Source of the DNA: an uncultured Gammaproteobacteria bacterium
Lineage (GTDB): Bacteria > Pseudomonadota > Gammaproteobacteria > UBA6429 > Thiohalophilaceae
Direction of reading: 5' to 3'
Length of the DNA: 64,000 nt
Assembly (NCBI GenBank): GCA_913064945.1
Contig: CAJYAN010000008.1
Location: 71,440 to 135,439 of the forward strand
Position 1 is the stretch's first letter. The number at the start of each line of letters is the position of its first letter. Of the stretch, positions 18,144 to 27,455 are shown piece by piece. A program made the position numbers and the translations under genes. Under the pieces are notes generated by a model, which was not told the origin of the DNA, searched no databases, and saw only the letters and a list, made by a program, of their open reading frames with translations.

Positions 18144-18908
18144 TTACTTGAGTTGTAAGACGTCACGGGCATTCTGCGTGGTCTGTTGTGCCACGTCTTC
18201 TTGTGACATATTACGCAACTCAGCGAATGCCGTCAGGCAATCCAGCAAATACTCCGGGCTGTTGCGCTCGCCGCGATGTTGTTCCACCACCATATCCGGC
18301 GCATCGGTCTCCAGCACGATAGACTCCAGCGGCAATGTCTTCGCCAGTTGATGGATCTTTTTCGACCCGTCATAGGTCATGGTGCCACCAAAGCCCAGTT
18401 TAAAACCGAGATCGATATACTGTTGTGCCTGTTGCTCGCTGCCATTAAAGGCATGGGCAATGCCGCCACGCACGCGGTATTTCTTCAGTAGCACTAAGAC
18501 CTGGTCGTGAGCCTTGCGTACATGCAGTAGTACCGGCAGGTCTGCCGTTTTGGCAATCTGTAATTGCGCCTCGAACAATTCCAGCTGACGCTCACGGTCC
18601 AGGGTCTTGATATAAAAGTCGAGACCAATTTCGCCGATGGCAAGCGGTGGCGTCTGCGCGATTTGCGTTTCTAACAGGCGGAGGTCTTCAGGTCGATGCT
18701 GATCGATATAGACCGGGTGCAGTCCAAGTGCGGGATACAGGTTGCTGTGCTGCTGGCATAGCCGTAATAGCTTCGCCCAGCCTGGCTGGTCGATGGCCGG
18801 CACTACAATCTGTTGTATACCGGCAGCAGTACAGCGTTGCAGGATTAGCTCCCGGTCGACATCAAAGTCAGCAACATCCAGATGACAATGCGTATCGACC
18901 AGGAACAT
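18144..18908 (-). CDS. TatD-family metal-dependent hydrolase
   Basis: A 254-residue TIM-barrel metallo-hydrolase. Metal ligands are visible in DTHCHLD (residues 5-11), GEIGLDFY, LLHVRKAHDQ and ETDAPDM. The family includes TatD, YcfH and YjjV, several of which are 3'-5' DNA exonucleases or deoxyribonucleases. The N-terminal wording (VDVDRELILQRCTAAGI-like) is closest to YjjV-type proteins, but I do not assign a symbol. It sits 4 bp after the SulP transporter gene and just ahead of tcdA. Confidence 0.88.
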   Translation of the reverse strand: MFLVDTHCHLDVADFDVDRELILQRCTAAGIQQIVVPAIDQPGWAKLLRLCQQHSNLYPALGLHPVYIDQHRPEDLRLLETQIAQTPPLAIGEIGLDFYIKTLDRERQLELFEAQLQIAKTADLPVLLHVRKAHDQVLVLLKKYRVRGGIAHAFNGSEQQAQQYIDLGFKLGFGGTMTYDGSKKIHQLAKTLPLESIVLETDAPDMVVEQHRGERNSPEYLLDCLTAFAELRNMSQEDVAQQTTQNARDVLQLK

Positions 18909-18912
18909 CTAG

Positions 18913-20643
18913 CTACTGATTACATTCATCAAACACCAGGGCATTACACTTCTTGCAGACTTCTTTATCCAGTCGCTGGAAGATTCGTTTTATGGCCTGA
19001 CTCTTCTTATCAAAGAAATGTGAATTACCCACCTTGGACACCATATTACTTTCACTGATAAATTCGTAGACACTGGACTTGATATCGGCAAAGTACAGAC
19101 CGCCACCCAGTTTTTCCAGACGCCGCGCCTCACTCACCAGCATATCCACACCACTCAGGTCGATAAAGTTGATACCGGTACTGACGATTAGAATATGATA
19201 AATTTTTTCATTTTCCGCAATCTGGTGCAGGCGATTCTGCACGTGATTGAGAGAACCAAAGTAAATCGGCATATCAATACGAATGATTTTCAACTGCGGG
19301 CATTGTTTGACCGGCTTTTTGTGAATATTGATCAGCTTGCGTTTGCCACCCTCCTCCTCGTCCATCGCCAGGGTCACGATCTCGGGGGTTGAAGTCCGTC
19401 CCAGAAACAGGACCAGTGACAACAACACACCGAGGTAAATCGCAAACTCCAGCTCCAGGAATAACGTCGCCAGGAAGGTGGTCAGCAGCACCGAGGTCTC
19501 TGATTTGCTGTATTTAATGATTTCGGCAATATGATGAAAATCGATCAGGTTATAGGCGACCACCAGAATGACACCGCCCATGGCCGCTACCGGTAGATAG
19601 GCCGTCAAGGGTGCGATCAGCAGAATAATCAGCATCAGAAAAAACGCGGCAAAAATGGCCGACATCGGTGTCCTGGCACCGGCGGTATAATTAATCCCCG
19701 AGCGGGTAAACGAACCAGAGCCTGCGTAACTGGAGAAAAAGCTGCCGACAATGTTCGACAAGCCCTGGCCAATGAATTCCTGATTGGCGTCGATACGCTG
19801 ATTCGATTTGGTGGCCACCGCACGACTAATGGAGACGGCCTCGATTAGGCCTAACAGGGCCACCGCGAAGGCCTCCGGTGCCAGCTTGGTCAGGGTGTCA
19901 AAGGAAAAATCCGGCGCAGATAGCGGCGGTAGATGCCCGGGGATTTCACCGACCAGGGCGATATCTCTCGCGCTGCCCCCTAACCAGTACGCCGCCAGAC
20001 TCCCTACCACCAAACCCATGAGGAGATTAGGGATTTTGGGGAGAAAACGTTTCACCAGGATCACGGTCGCCAGCGTCAGCATGGCCACAAACAGCACATA
20101 GCCGTTAGTCAGCCCCAGCTTATCCCACAGCGCGGTCCAGGTATGCAGAAACGACTCACCACGGGGGACATGGACACCGAGGACACTCTTCATCTGACTG
20201 GTGGCGATCAGAATCGCGGCGCCTGCGGTAAAACCGATAACAACTGTATGGGAAACAAAATTCACCAACTTGCCCAGTCGCGCCAGGCCAAAAGCGAACT
20301 GGTAGGCCCCGGCCAGCATCGTCATGGTCAGGACGATGGAAATAAATTCCGGTGTGCCTGGCATGGCATGATTCTTTGCCGCGGAAAATATCACAATGGA
20401 GATTGCCGTCGTAGGGCCGGAGATCAGATGCAGCGATGAGCCAAACAACGCCGCCACAATGGGGGTAATCATAGCCGTATACAGGCCGTACTCAGGCGGT
20501 AAACCCGCGATCGTCGCAAACGCGACACCCTGAGGTAAGACTATCACCGCTCCGGTGAAGCCGGCGACCATGTCGGCCTTGAGGGTGTCCTTATTGACGA
20601 GCTTAAACCAGGCCAGAAAAGGGAATAATGCTCTTATATTCAT
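18913..20643 (-). CDS. SulP family anion permease with STAS domain
   Basis: A 576-residue SulP/SLC26-type transporter. About 12-14 membrane segments fill residues 20-430; family signatures include GFTGAVIVLPQGVAFATIAG near the start and the NIVGSFFSSYAGSGSFTRSG segment. A cytosolic STAS domain follows (about 455-560, with INFIDLSGVDML). A C-terminal Cys cluster (KEVCKKCNALVFDECNQ) is unusual and could bind metal. Substrates of the family are sulfate, bicarbonate or other anions; the specific anion cannot be told. It is first in a unit with TatD and tcdA. Confidence 0.9.
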   Translation of the reverse strand: MNIRALFPFLAWFKLVNKDTLKADMVAGFTGAVIVLPQGVAFATIAGLPPEYGLYTAMITPIVAALFGSSLHLISGPTTAISIVIFSAAKNHAMPGTPEFISIVLTMTMLAGAYQFAFGLARLGKLVNFVSHTVVIGFTAGAAILIATSQMKSVLGVHVPRGESFLHTWTALWDKLGLTNGYVLFVAMLTLATVILVKRFLPKIPNLLMGLVVGSLAAYWLGGSARDIALVGEIPGHLPPLSAPDFSFDTLTKLAPEAFAVALLGLIEAVSISRAVATKSNQRIDANQEFIGQGLSNIVGSFFSSYAGSGSFTRSGINYTAGARTPMSAIFAAFFLMLIILLIAPLTAYLPVAAMGGVILVVAYNLIDFHHIAEIIKYSKSETSVLLTTFLATLFLELEFAIYLGVLLSLVLFLGRTSTPEIVTLAMDEEEGGKRKLINIHKKPVKQCPQLKIIRIDMPIYFGSLNHVQNRLHQIAENEKIYHILIVSTGINFIDLSGVDMLVSEARRLEKLGGGLYFADIKSSVYEFISESNMVSKVGNSHFFDKKSQAIKRIFQRLDKEVCKKCNALVFDECNQ

Positions 20644-20953
20644 TCGTCACACACACAATATTGTTAGGCGGCCAACCAGACCGTTCGCCACGGATTTCGA
20701 TAAAAATGGTGAGCTACACCGGGTTATTGTCAGGTACAGGGCTGAACGCCGGACTGTGCCGATAAAGCGAGCAATCTTAACATAAACAGCCGCTTATACG
20801 CAGCCCATTTATGCCGCCCAAGGGAGTACTAATTCAAGAACGATTCAAAAACATAGTCCTGACGGGAGGAACGCTCATTTTTACGGCTGATGTGCGCCTA
20901 AACAATTACCCCCACGAGTCGATAACAAAGGTACAAAATTTCCGGGAAACGTC
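20644..20953. other. divergent intergenic region, 310 bp
   Basis: Separates the leftward SulP gene from the rightward HD-GYP gene and must hold both promoters. No coding region or RNA gene is supported. Confidence 0.4.
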
Positions 20954-22921
20954 ATGTGGTATAAAACAATTAAATTTCAGGTCCTCGCCGTCCTGGTCCT
21001 CCAGCTGGCGATCCTGTTAGGTCTGGTCATGAGCAGCCTGTATCTTATCAATTTACGGCAGCACGACTACCTGATTCTGAACCTGACCGGCCAGTTACGT
21101 GTCCTTACACAAAACCTGGTCACGCAAAGCAACCACTATGTGGAACAGGCACCACGAGACTATGCGACTTACCGACGTGACCTGGGATTGTTTAACAAGG
21201 ACCTGCAGACCCAGGTCGATGCCTTCAACACCATTATCCAGTCACTCAAGGACCGCAGCATTAAGGCCGAACTGGTCAATCCCGAGGTCCTGTTTCCTGG
21301 TAGCTCACACAAAGCCAGAGTCCCGTCTCTGATCAGTGCAGATGAAACCATTAAATGTACCTGGGACGCCCCGTCACGTCGACAAATGGATGAAACGGCT
21401 GCCGTCTGGGATAAATTCCACGCTGGCCTTATGAAGGCGATCGGCCATGATGCCGATGGACCGCGCCTGGAAGCCGCCGCGCAATACATTCTACTCAATA
21501 AACAGACTCTCAGTCTCAGTACCGCTGAACTCGTCACGAATTTTCGTCACATGATGGAGATCAAACTGCAGCATATTAAGCAACTCAATCAGGCCGCCAT
21601 TGCAATAATAATACTCATTAGCCTGACCATTATCGGTATCATCTACCGGCGAATCTTTCGTCCTATCGATCATACCGTGGCCGGTTTTAATCGTGTTGCA
21701 CATGGCGAGCTCAATTATCAAATTCCGGTTTACGCGCACAACGAAATTGGCGTCATGGCCAGAGCCTTTAATAATTTGACTCATCGTCTGTCGACCCTGT
21801 TCCGTTTGACGGATCGCATCAATCAGGCCAATACCCTGGATGAAACCCTGCGCTTTGTGTTTGAGGAGTTTCCTGTTTTTCTCCCCGTGCAATGGCTTGG
21901 CGTGTTACGTACCACCCGCCATAACCATGATTACCATCTTGACCGTAGCTTCAGTGAAACCGTTTACAATCTGGAAGAAAGGGAATTATTTGACTATCCG
22001 GGTTCATTATTTGAACAGACTATCCAGCAGGGCGAACCCTTCTGCTCCAGTTGTGACCTGGCCGGACAACAGCACTGGCAGAAGGACCCCTTTATACAAC
22101 GTTTAAACGAAAATGGTATGCAATCGATTTTTTATTTACCACTACTCGCCACCCCCCTGGAGACCGCCATTCTGGTGATTGGCTCCACCGAAGCCGAGGC
22201 CTATAACGCCGAGCACCTGTTGTTCTTAAGCAATATCGCAGGCCAGGTCGGTCATAGCTTTGAAAAAACCATCGGCATGGAAAGTCTGGTCATTTCCACC
22301 ATTAAGGGACTGGCCAAGCTGGCCGAGAGCCGCGACCCGGAGACCGGCGATCATCTGTTTCGCATGAGTCACTATTCTGCCATGGTGGCCGAGGAACTGG
22401 CAAAGACGGATAAATATAAAAAGCTTATCGACGCCAATTACGTGCGCGACATATTAAAGTTCGCCCCCATGCATGACATTGGCAAAGTCGGCATCAGTGA
22501 CAGTATTTTATTAAAGCCGGGCAAGCTGACCGATGAGGAATTTAGCATCATGCAACAACACCCGACCATCGGTGGTGATGTGTTGCGTCGTTGCGAGCTA
22601 CAAATGAATGCCGTCGGTAGATCGGTTTTTCAGATCGGTATCGAGATCGCCGAGGCGCACCATGAAAAATTTAACGGCCTGGGCTATCCCAACAAGTTAC
22701 AGGGAGAGAGCATCCCCCTCGCCGCGCGCATTGTCGCTGTCGCCGATGTCTTTGACGCACTCACTTCCAAACGACCCTATAAAGATGCCTGGCCGGTTGA
22801 AAAAGCGCTTAATCTGTTAGATGAAGAATCCGGCAAGCACTTTGACCCGCAGGTGGTTGCGGCCTTTAAACAGGCCATGCCAAAGGTGATGGGCGTGTAT
22901 GACAAGCATAAACATGTTTAA
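20954..22921 (+). CDS. membrane HAMP-GAF-HD-GYP phosphodiesterase
   Basis: A 655-residue protein: N-terminal helix (~10-30), a periplasmic helical sensor resembling the PilJ/NarX type (NLTGQLRVLTQNLV), second helix (~215-235), HAMP (~237-290), a GAF-like domain (~300-440) and an HD-GYP domain (~445-640). The HD-GYP site is intact: ETGDHLFRMSHYS, HDIGKVGI, HHEKFNGLGYP and ARIVAVADVFDALTS. Expected activity is hydrolysis of c-di-GMP. The last 14 codons lie inside the first copy of a 261-bp tandem duplication. Confidence 0.92.
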   Translation: MWYKTIKFQVLAVLVLQLAILLGLVMSSLYLINLRQHDYLILNLTGQLRVLTQNLVTQSNHYVEQAPRDYATYRRDLGLFNKDLQTQVDAFNTIIQSLKDRSIKAELVNPEVLFPGSSHKARVPSLISADETIKCTWDAPSRRQMDETAAVWDKFHAGLMKAIGHDADGPRLEAAAQYILLNKQTLSLSTAELVTNFRHMMEIKLQHIKQLNQAAIAIIILISLTIIGIIYRRIFRPIDHTVAGFNRVAHGELNYQIPVYAHNEIGVMARAFNNLTHRLSTLFRLTDRINQANTLDETLRFVFEEFPVFLPVQWLGVLRTTRHNHDYHLDRSFSETVYNLEERELFDYPGSLFEQTIQQGEPFCSSCDLAGQQHWQKDPFIQRLNENGMQSIFYLPLLATPLETAILVIGSTEAEAYNAEHLLFLSNIAGQVGHSFEKTIGMESLVISTIKGLAKLAESRDPETGDHLFRMSHYSAMVAEELAKTDKYKKLIDANYVRDILKFAPMHDIGKVGISDSILLKPGKLTDEEFSIMQQHPTIGGDVLRRCELQMNAVGRSVFQIGIEIAEAHHEKFNGLGYPNKLQGESIPLAARIVAVADVFDALTSKRPYKDAWPVEKALNLLDEESGKHFDPQVVAAFKQAMPKVMGVYDKHKHV

Positions 22922-23397
22922 GTAAAATTTTTTATCGCCGAGACACAAAGTACGCAAAGTTTAAATTTAACGATATAAAATTGACGGTACAATTGTAGGA
23001 GCGCCGCCCCCGGCGCGATTGGCTTGAACTGGATTGCTGTCGCAGACGCCTACAGCCTAAAATACGTGCTCAACCACCAGGCCGTCACGAAATTCAACTT
23101 ACTGTCAGAACAGCTTACTAGTACCTACAAGCCAACGATGCCGAAGATGATGGGCGTGCATGACAAGTATCAACATGTTTAAGTAAAATTTTTTATCGCC
23201 GAGACACAAAGTACGCAAAGTTTAAATTTAACGATATAAAATTGACGGTACAATTGTAGGAGCGCCGCCCCCGGCGCGATTGGCTTGAACTGAATTGCTG
23301 TCGCAGACGCCTACAACCTAAAATACGTGCTCAACCACCAGGCCGTCACGAAATTCAACTCACTGTCAGAACAGATTACTAGTACCTACAAGCCAAC
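22876..23397. repeat. 261-bp tandem duplication, two copies
   Basis: Copy 1 is 22876-23136 and copy 2 is 23137-23397, about 96% identical; a few bases of a third copy follow. The unit starts inside the last codons of the HD-GYP gene, so copy 2 carries a spare C-terminal tail (MPKMMGVHDKYQHV and stop). It also contains the dispersed motif CGCCGAGACACAAAG and a REP-like palindrome bounded by TGTAGGAGCG and CGCCTACA. No supported gene lies in 22922-23432. Confidence 0.85.
22996..23055. repeat. REP-like palindrome (copy 1; copy 2 at about 23257-23316)
   Basis: The segment opens with TGTAGGAGCGCCG and a GCGCC/GGCGC stem and closes with GACGCCTACA, the layout of repetitive extragenic palindromes. 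It is duplicated as part of the 261-bp unit. Confidence 0.55.
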
Positions 23398-23432
23398 AAT
23401 ACCGTAGCGCACTTGACGCTGAAATTTGTTGT

Positions 23433-24077
23433 TTACTCTTTCGTCGTGCTCGTCACGCGATTTTTAGACGCACGACTCACTACCTTTACCTTAACTTCAC
23501 AATCATGCATACAGGCGTCGGCTTTAATGTCTGTACCCTGCGCCATCACAAAACCATCGCGATTCGGCATTTTTACCTTGGGTAAGGTCTCGGCGTTTAG
23601 TACCGTATCCTCTTTGATGATATCGTTCATTGCCAGTATATATGCGGTAACACCATAAACCTCGTCCGGTGTGAGTGACTGGGCATTACCGAACGGCATG
23701 GCACGGTTGATATAATCAAACAGCGTGGTCGCATAGGGCCAATAACTGCCGACGGTCTTGTTAGGTCGATCCGACGTCAGTGAGGCATGGTCGCCGACCA
23801 GAGCGGGGAAACGTCCCATACCCTCACCGAAATCACCATGACAGGCAGCACACTTCGCCAGGTAGACTGGTTCACCGCGCTTCGCCGTACCGCTACCGAC
23901 AGGCAAGCCGACGCCATCAGGCCCCACATCGATATCCCAGGCGGCAATATTTTTTTCCGTGAGCGGTGTTCCAAAGCCATACCACTGGCTAGACGATGAA
24001 GAAGATGGTGTCTTGCTACAACAGGCGATCAGTAATCCGCTCATCAGTAATAACACAACTTTAACCGAGCTGAACAT
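23433..24077 (-). CDS. soxD: c-type cytochrome subunit of sulfane/sulfite dehydrogenase
   Basis: A 214-residue lipoprotein-like c-type cytochrome. The ATG at 24075-24077 opens a signal with lipobox LLIAC (Cys19). One haem site, CAACH, is visible, with a probable Met ligand in AMPFGN. The AAWDIDVGPDGVGLP and TVGSYWPYATTLFDY segments match SoxD. It is shorter than two-haem SoxD proteins and has a single haem. It overlaps soxC by 17 bp and would take electrons from it in the periplasm. Confidence 0.87.
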   Translation of the reverse strand: MFSSVKVVLLLMSGLLIACCSKTPSSSSSSQWYGFGTPLTEKNIAAWDIDVGPDGVGLPVGSGTAKRGEPVYLAKCAACHGDFGEGMGRFPALVGDHASLTSDRPNKTVGSYWPYATTLFDYINRAMPFGNAQSLTPDEVYGVTAYILAMNDIIKEDTVLNAETLPKVKMPNRDGFVMAQGTDIKADACMHDCEVKVKVVSRASKNRVTSTTKE

Positions 24078-25338
24078 TTTCCACCTCGCCGCCGGGATGC
24101 ACCATCCAGGTGTGGATGGCATTGTTGTGGTACATCGAATTAGTACCGCGTACCTTACGCAGTTGTTCATAGGTCGGTTGCACATAACCGGTTTCATCGA
24201 TGACCCGACTCTGCAGCAGCGCCTGCTTCCCGTTCCACGTCCACTCAATCTCAAAACGCGTCAGCGACTTATCCAGTGCCGGTCCCTTGAGGCGCGCCTG
24301 TTGCCAGTTGCGTCCACCATCAAACGAGACATCGACGCGTTTGACTTTACCTTCACCGGACCAGGCCAGCCCCTCTACCATAAAAACACCCTTGCCGGGC
24401 ATGGGCCGTTCGGGACACGGTGAAGTAATGACCGACTTGGCCTCCTGGATAAAGGTAAACTGCCGCGCCTTACCGGTCGGCAACAGTTGTGTATAGGTCG
24501 AGGTCTCCTCGCGCATATCCCACGGTCGCGTGCCCAGTTCCAGTCGCCGCAACCATTTTACATTGGCCACCCCTTCCCAGCCCGGTAACACCAGTCGCAG
24601 CGGATAACCCTGTTCCGGGCGAAGCATCTCGCCATTTTGTGCGTAGGCGATCAAGGCGTCATCCAGCGCCTTGTCGATCGGAAAACTACGCGCCAGGGCA
24701 GCGGCATCGGCCCCTTCGGCCAGCAACCATTTGGCACCGCTCCGAATACCGACTTCATTGAGTAATCGTTTTAGTGGCACACCGGTCCACTCCGCACTAC
24801 TGAGCATGCCGTGAGTAAATTGCAAGCCGTTATTCAAGGCACCGTGCTGTTCCATCGCACCATTACCGGCGCACTCAATGAAATGAATACGACTCACCGA
24901 GGGATAGCGCAGCAGGTCTTGCAGTGTAAACTTCATCGGCTGTTTGACCAGGCCATGAATGACTAACAGGTGTTCGGCAGGATCGATCGGTGGCACACCG
25001 GCATGGTGACGTTCATAGAACAGACCATTGGGTGTAATAATCCCATGCAGGTCCTGCAAAGGCGCAAAGCTAATCGAGGCCTCACGAGTCGGTCGAATCC
25101 ATGGCAGGAAGCGTCGCACGACATGTTTTTCAAATATTGAGGGTTTGCCATAAGGGTTGGTAACAACCCCCGGCCCAAGTTGATGGCTCCACGCTGGCAC
25201 GACAAGCGCTTTGCCAGCCGCCTCCGCCGTGCCGAATCGACCCGCCGTAAGCGCCGCCAACCCGCCCAGCAGGCTGTTACGGATAAAGCCACGACGCCCC
25301 TGCTGGGGCGGGACTGAAGCTGGTTTGCGTTTGGACAT
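24061..25338 (-). CDS. soxC: molybdopterin sulfane/sulfite dehydrogenase subunit
   Basis: A 425-residue molybdoenzyme of the SoxC/SorA family. A Tat signal is present (RRGFIRNSLLGG, residues 15-26). The oxidoreductase domain contains HFIECAGNGAMEQHG with the Cys that ligands molybdenum; the C-terminal dimerisation domain begins around 300 (VEGLAWSGEGKVKRVDVSFD). With the cytochrome it oxidises sulfane sulfur or sulfite in the periplasm. No soxXYZAB genes lie in the window, so the pair is detached from a full Sox operon here. SorA-type sulfite dehydrogenase is the main alternative. Confidence 0.88.
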   Translation of the reverse strand: MSKRKPASVPPQQGRRGFIRNSLLGGLAALTAGRFGTAEAAGKALVVPAWSHQLGPGVVTNPYGKPSIFEKHVVRRFLPWIRPTREASISFAPLQDLHGIITPNGLFYERHHAGVPPIDPAEHLLVIHGLVKQPMKFTLQDLLRYPSVSRIHFIECAGNGAMEQHGALNNGLQFTHGMLSSAEWTGVPLKRLLNEVGIRSGAKWLLAEGADAAALARSFPIDKALDDALIAYAQNGEMLRPEQGYPLRLVLPGWEGVANVKWLRRLELGTRPWDMREETSTYTQLLPTGKARQFTFIQEAKSVITSPCPERPMPGKGVFMVEGLAWSGEGKVKRVDVSFDGGRNWQQARLKGPALDKSLTRFEIEWTWNGKQALLQSRVIDETGYVQPTYEQLRKVRGTNSMYHNNAIHTWMVHPGGEVENVQLG

Positions 25339-25478
25339 ACAAGGGTCCCCAAAGACCTGGAAAATTATATTTATGTTCGCACTATACGGTAGCTAAAGAC
25401 GGGCATCAAGATACCGAGTAATGATGCATAACTTACTATAAATTGGGGGCAGCGCTGACCACAGTACAAGGAGACTGC

Positions 25479-25739
25479 CTATGCGGCTGCTTCTTCTTCA
25501 ACGTCCCAACCGGGAAACACCAACACCGCTGGTGTGGCATGTAGCGCACGAGCAAGTACTTTAGCCCGCTCTACACCTAATTGAATCCTGTCAGTTCCAA
25601 TCGTAGAAAGTGTCGATTGGGGTATACCGGTTAACTCAGCCAAATCATTATGACTAAACTCCTGCAACTCACACAGCATCCTGACAGACTCACCGACAGA
25701 CACATCAATTCGCTTTTTAACGATACGATAATCTTTCAT
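25479..25739 (-). CDS. HTH antitoxin, HigA-like
   Basis: An 86-residue helix-turn-helix protein. The Xre domain shows HNDLAELTGIPQSTLSTI followed by VERAKVLARALHATPAVLVFP. The acidic tail (WDVEEEAAA) is typical of antitoxins. It lies 1 bp after the RelE/HigB-like toxin gene, the toxin-first order usual for higBA. Expected to neutralise the toxin and repress the shared promoter. Confidence 0.87.
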   Translation of the reverse strand: MKDYRIVKKRIDVSVGESVRMLCELQEFSHNDLAELTGIPQSTLSTIGTDRIQLGVERAKVLARALHATPAVLVFPGWDVEEEAAA

Positions 25740-25740
25740 G

Positions 25741-26022
25741 TTACTTTCTCCGCGAATCGTGAGGCATACGATTGACTACGTGTACCAATACTCTATTTTT
25801 CACTACCTGATAATAAATTCGATATTGCAGGCTTAATCGTGAATATCTATGATCTTTCCAGGCGCTACTTAAAGATTCGCCATATCGCCCATTAATCTGG
25901 CGAAGGCCTTGTGGCCAAGAAATTGAAATAATATCTTTCCAATTCTCATATCGTTTCAATACATCCGCCAACATGGTAGCCAACTGCTTAGTCACACTCC
26001 TGTGCTCATATATCTTCCGCAT
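25741..26022 (-). CDS. RelE/HigB-like toxin
   Basis: A 93-residue basic protein of the RelE/ParE superfamily. It has KIYEHRSVTKQL at the start, an internal helical region, GLRQINGRYGESLSSAWK, the RYSRLSLQYRIYYQV strand pair and a final VHVVNRMPHDSRR. Such toxins usually cleave mRNA on the ribosome. It is the first gene of the pair and its ATG lies only a few bases after the predicted transcription start. Confidence 0.85.
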   Translation of the reverse strand: MRKIYEHRSVTKQLATMLADVLKRYENWKDIISISWPQGLRQINGRYGESLSSAWKDHRYSRLSLQYRIYYQVVKNRVLVHVVNRMPHDSRRK

Positions 26023-26031
26023 AGTATAAAT

Positions 26032-26059
26032 AGCATATATACCATATTGAGTATGTCAA
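26032..26059 (-). promoter_or_regulatory. promoter of the HigB/HigA-like pair
   Basis: Read leftward: TTGACA (26059-26054), a 16-bp spacer and TATGCT (26037-26032). The spacer and -10 contain the repeated step TATATA, a possible repressor site. Transcription should start about 3 bases before the toxin ATG, leaving no room for a ribosome binding site. Confidence 0.6.
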
Positions 26060-26201
26060 TCTCAGAATGAATTCGAAGCTTCTCAACTTTTATAATTAAT
26101 AAACGCTGAAAAACGACACAACATTACATAACACAGATACATCAAGCCTGTCCTGCTGATATACTGACAGATATTTTAACCATCCACGGGCCAATACGAT
26201 C

Positions 26202-27389
26202 ATGAGCAACTCTCTCCCCCCGCTACGTCTCAAGAAACAGGAAGATCGTCGCCTGCGTGCCGGTCACTTATGGGTCTATAGCAATGAGGTGGATACCAAA
26301 CTCACCCCGCTAAACCAGATCGAGCCAGGACAGCTTGTGCAGGTCGAGGATCAGCGCGGCCAGTCGCTGGGTGTTGCCTATGCCAATCCACACTCACTGA
26401 TCTGTGCCCGCCTGCTGACCCGTCGACGCGAGTTGCCGGACTCAGCCTGGTTACAGCGACGCCTACAACAGGCCCTGCGACTGCGTAGTCGGTTATTTAC
26501 CGATCCTTACTATCGTCTGGTCTATGGTGAGTCCGATGGTCTGCCGGGGCTGGTAGTGGATCGCTTTGGTGCCTATCTGGTGGTACAGATCACCACGGCC
26601 GGAATGGAAGTTATGAAAGATGCCATCATCAGTGGCCTACAGGAACTGATACAGCCACAGGGGATCCTGTTACGCAATGACAGCAGTGCTCGTGACATGG
26701 AAGGCCTGCCTGCCTATGTGGAAACCGTCTTCGGCGAAGTTCCGGATGAGACCGAGGTTATCGAAAATGACGTAAGCTTTACTGTCCCGTTACAGGGTGC
26801 ACAGAAGACCGGCTGGTATTACGACCATCGCCTGAATCGCAACCGTATGTGTGAATATGTGAAAAGCAAACGCGTGCTGGATGTGTTTAGTTACGTTGGT
26901 GCCTGGGGCGTACAGGCGTTGCATGCCGGTGCCAAGGCCGTGACCTTCATTGATGCCTCGGCGCGCTTTACTGCTGTGGCCGAACAGAATGCCTCGCGCT
27001 ACGGTACTGCCGAACAGGTCGAGGCCATCACTGGTGATGCCTTTGAAGTGATGAAAGGCCTGCATGACGACACGCGCCAGTTTGATGTCATTGTTCTCGA
27101 CCCACCCGCCTTTATCAAACGACGTAAAGATATCAAGGCAGGGATGACTGCCTACCAACGCGCCAATCAACAGGCCATGAATTTGCTTGCAGATGACGGT
27201 ATCTTGATCTCTGCCTCCTGTTCGCATCACCTCACCGCAGACCAGTTGTGGCAGGTCGTACGCCAGTCAACAAAACGTCCAGTACAAATACTGGAACAGG
27301 GGCACCAGGGACCAGACCACCCGGTGCATGCCTCGATACCGGAGACGTCCTATTTAAAGGCATACTTCTGTCGGCCCTTAAAGGATTGA
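26202..27389 (+). CDS. rlmI: 23S rRNA m5C1962 methyltransferase
   Basis: A 395-residue class I SAM methyltransferase of the RlmI/YccW type. It has an N-terminal PUA domain (LRLKKQEDRRLRAGHLWVYSNEV), the EEHB-like central domain with YGESDGLPGLVVDRFG, and the Rossmann domain with TGWYYDHRLNRNRM, VLDVFSYVGAWGVQALHAGA (SAM site), VLDPPAFIK (catalytic DPPAF) and SCSHH. Length and motifs match the family throughout. It is monocistronic. Confidence 0.93.
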   Translation: MSNSLPPLRLKKQEDRRLRAGHLWVYSNEVDTKLTPLNQIEPGQLVQVEDQRGQSLGVAYANPHSLICARLLTRRRELPDSAWLQRRLQQALRLRSRLFTDPYYRLVYGESDGLPGLVVDRFGAYLVVQITTAGMEVMKDAIISGLQELIQPQGILLRNDSSARDMEGLPAYVETVFGEVPDETEVIENDVSFTVPLQGAQKTGWYYDHRLNRNRMCEYVKSKRVLDVFSYVGAWGVQALHAGAKAVTFIDASARFTAVAEQNASRYGTAEQVEAITGDAFEVMKGLHDDTRQFDVIVLDPPAFIKRRKDIKAGMTAYQRANQQAMNLLADDGILISASCSHHLTADQLWQVVRQSTKRPVQILEQGHQGPDHPVHASIPETSYLKAYFCRPLKD

Positions 27390-27455
27390 GTCATAGCTCA
27401 AAACCAGATACCTGCAGGAGACTTATCGCCCAGCCGACGCACCTTGAGTCAAAGA

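Noticed and set aside
20663..20672. GTTAGGC matching an attC core between SulP and HD-GYP genes
   Set aside because: No partner RYYYAAC core, no internal stem and no cassette nearby, so it is a chance match.
22985..23181. Open frame in the first tandem copy leading into the spare HD-GYP tail (IAVADAY... MPKMMGV)
   Set aside because: It has no start codon, the matching frame in copy 2 contains a stop, and it resembles the HD-GYP motif only over a few residues.
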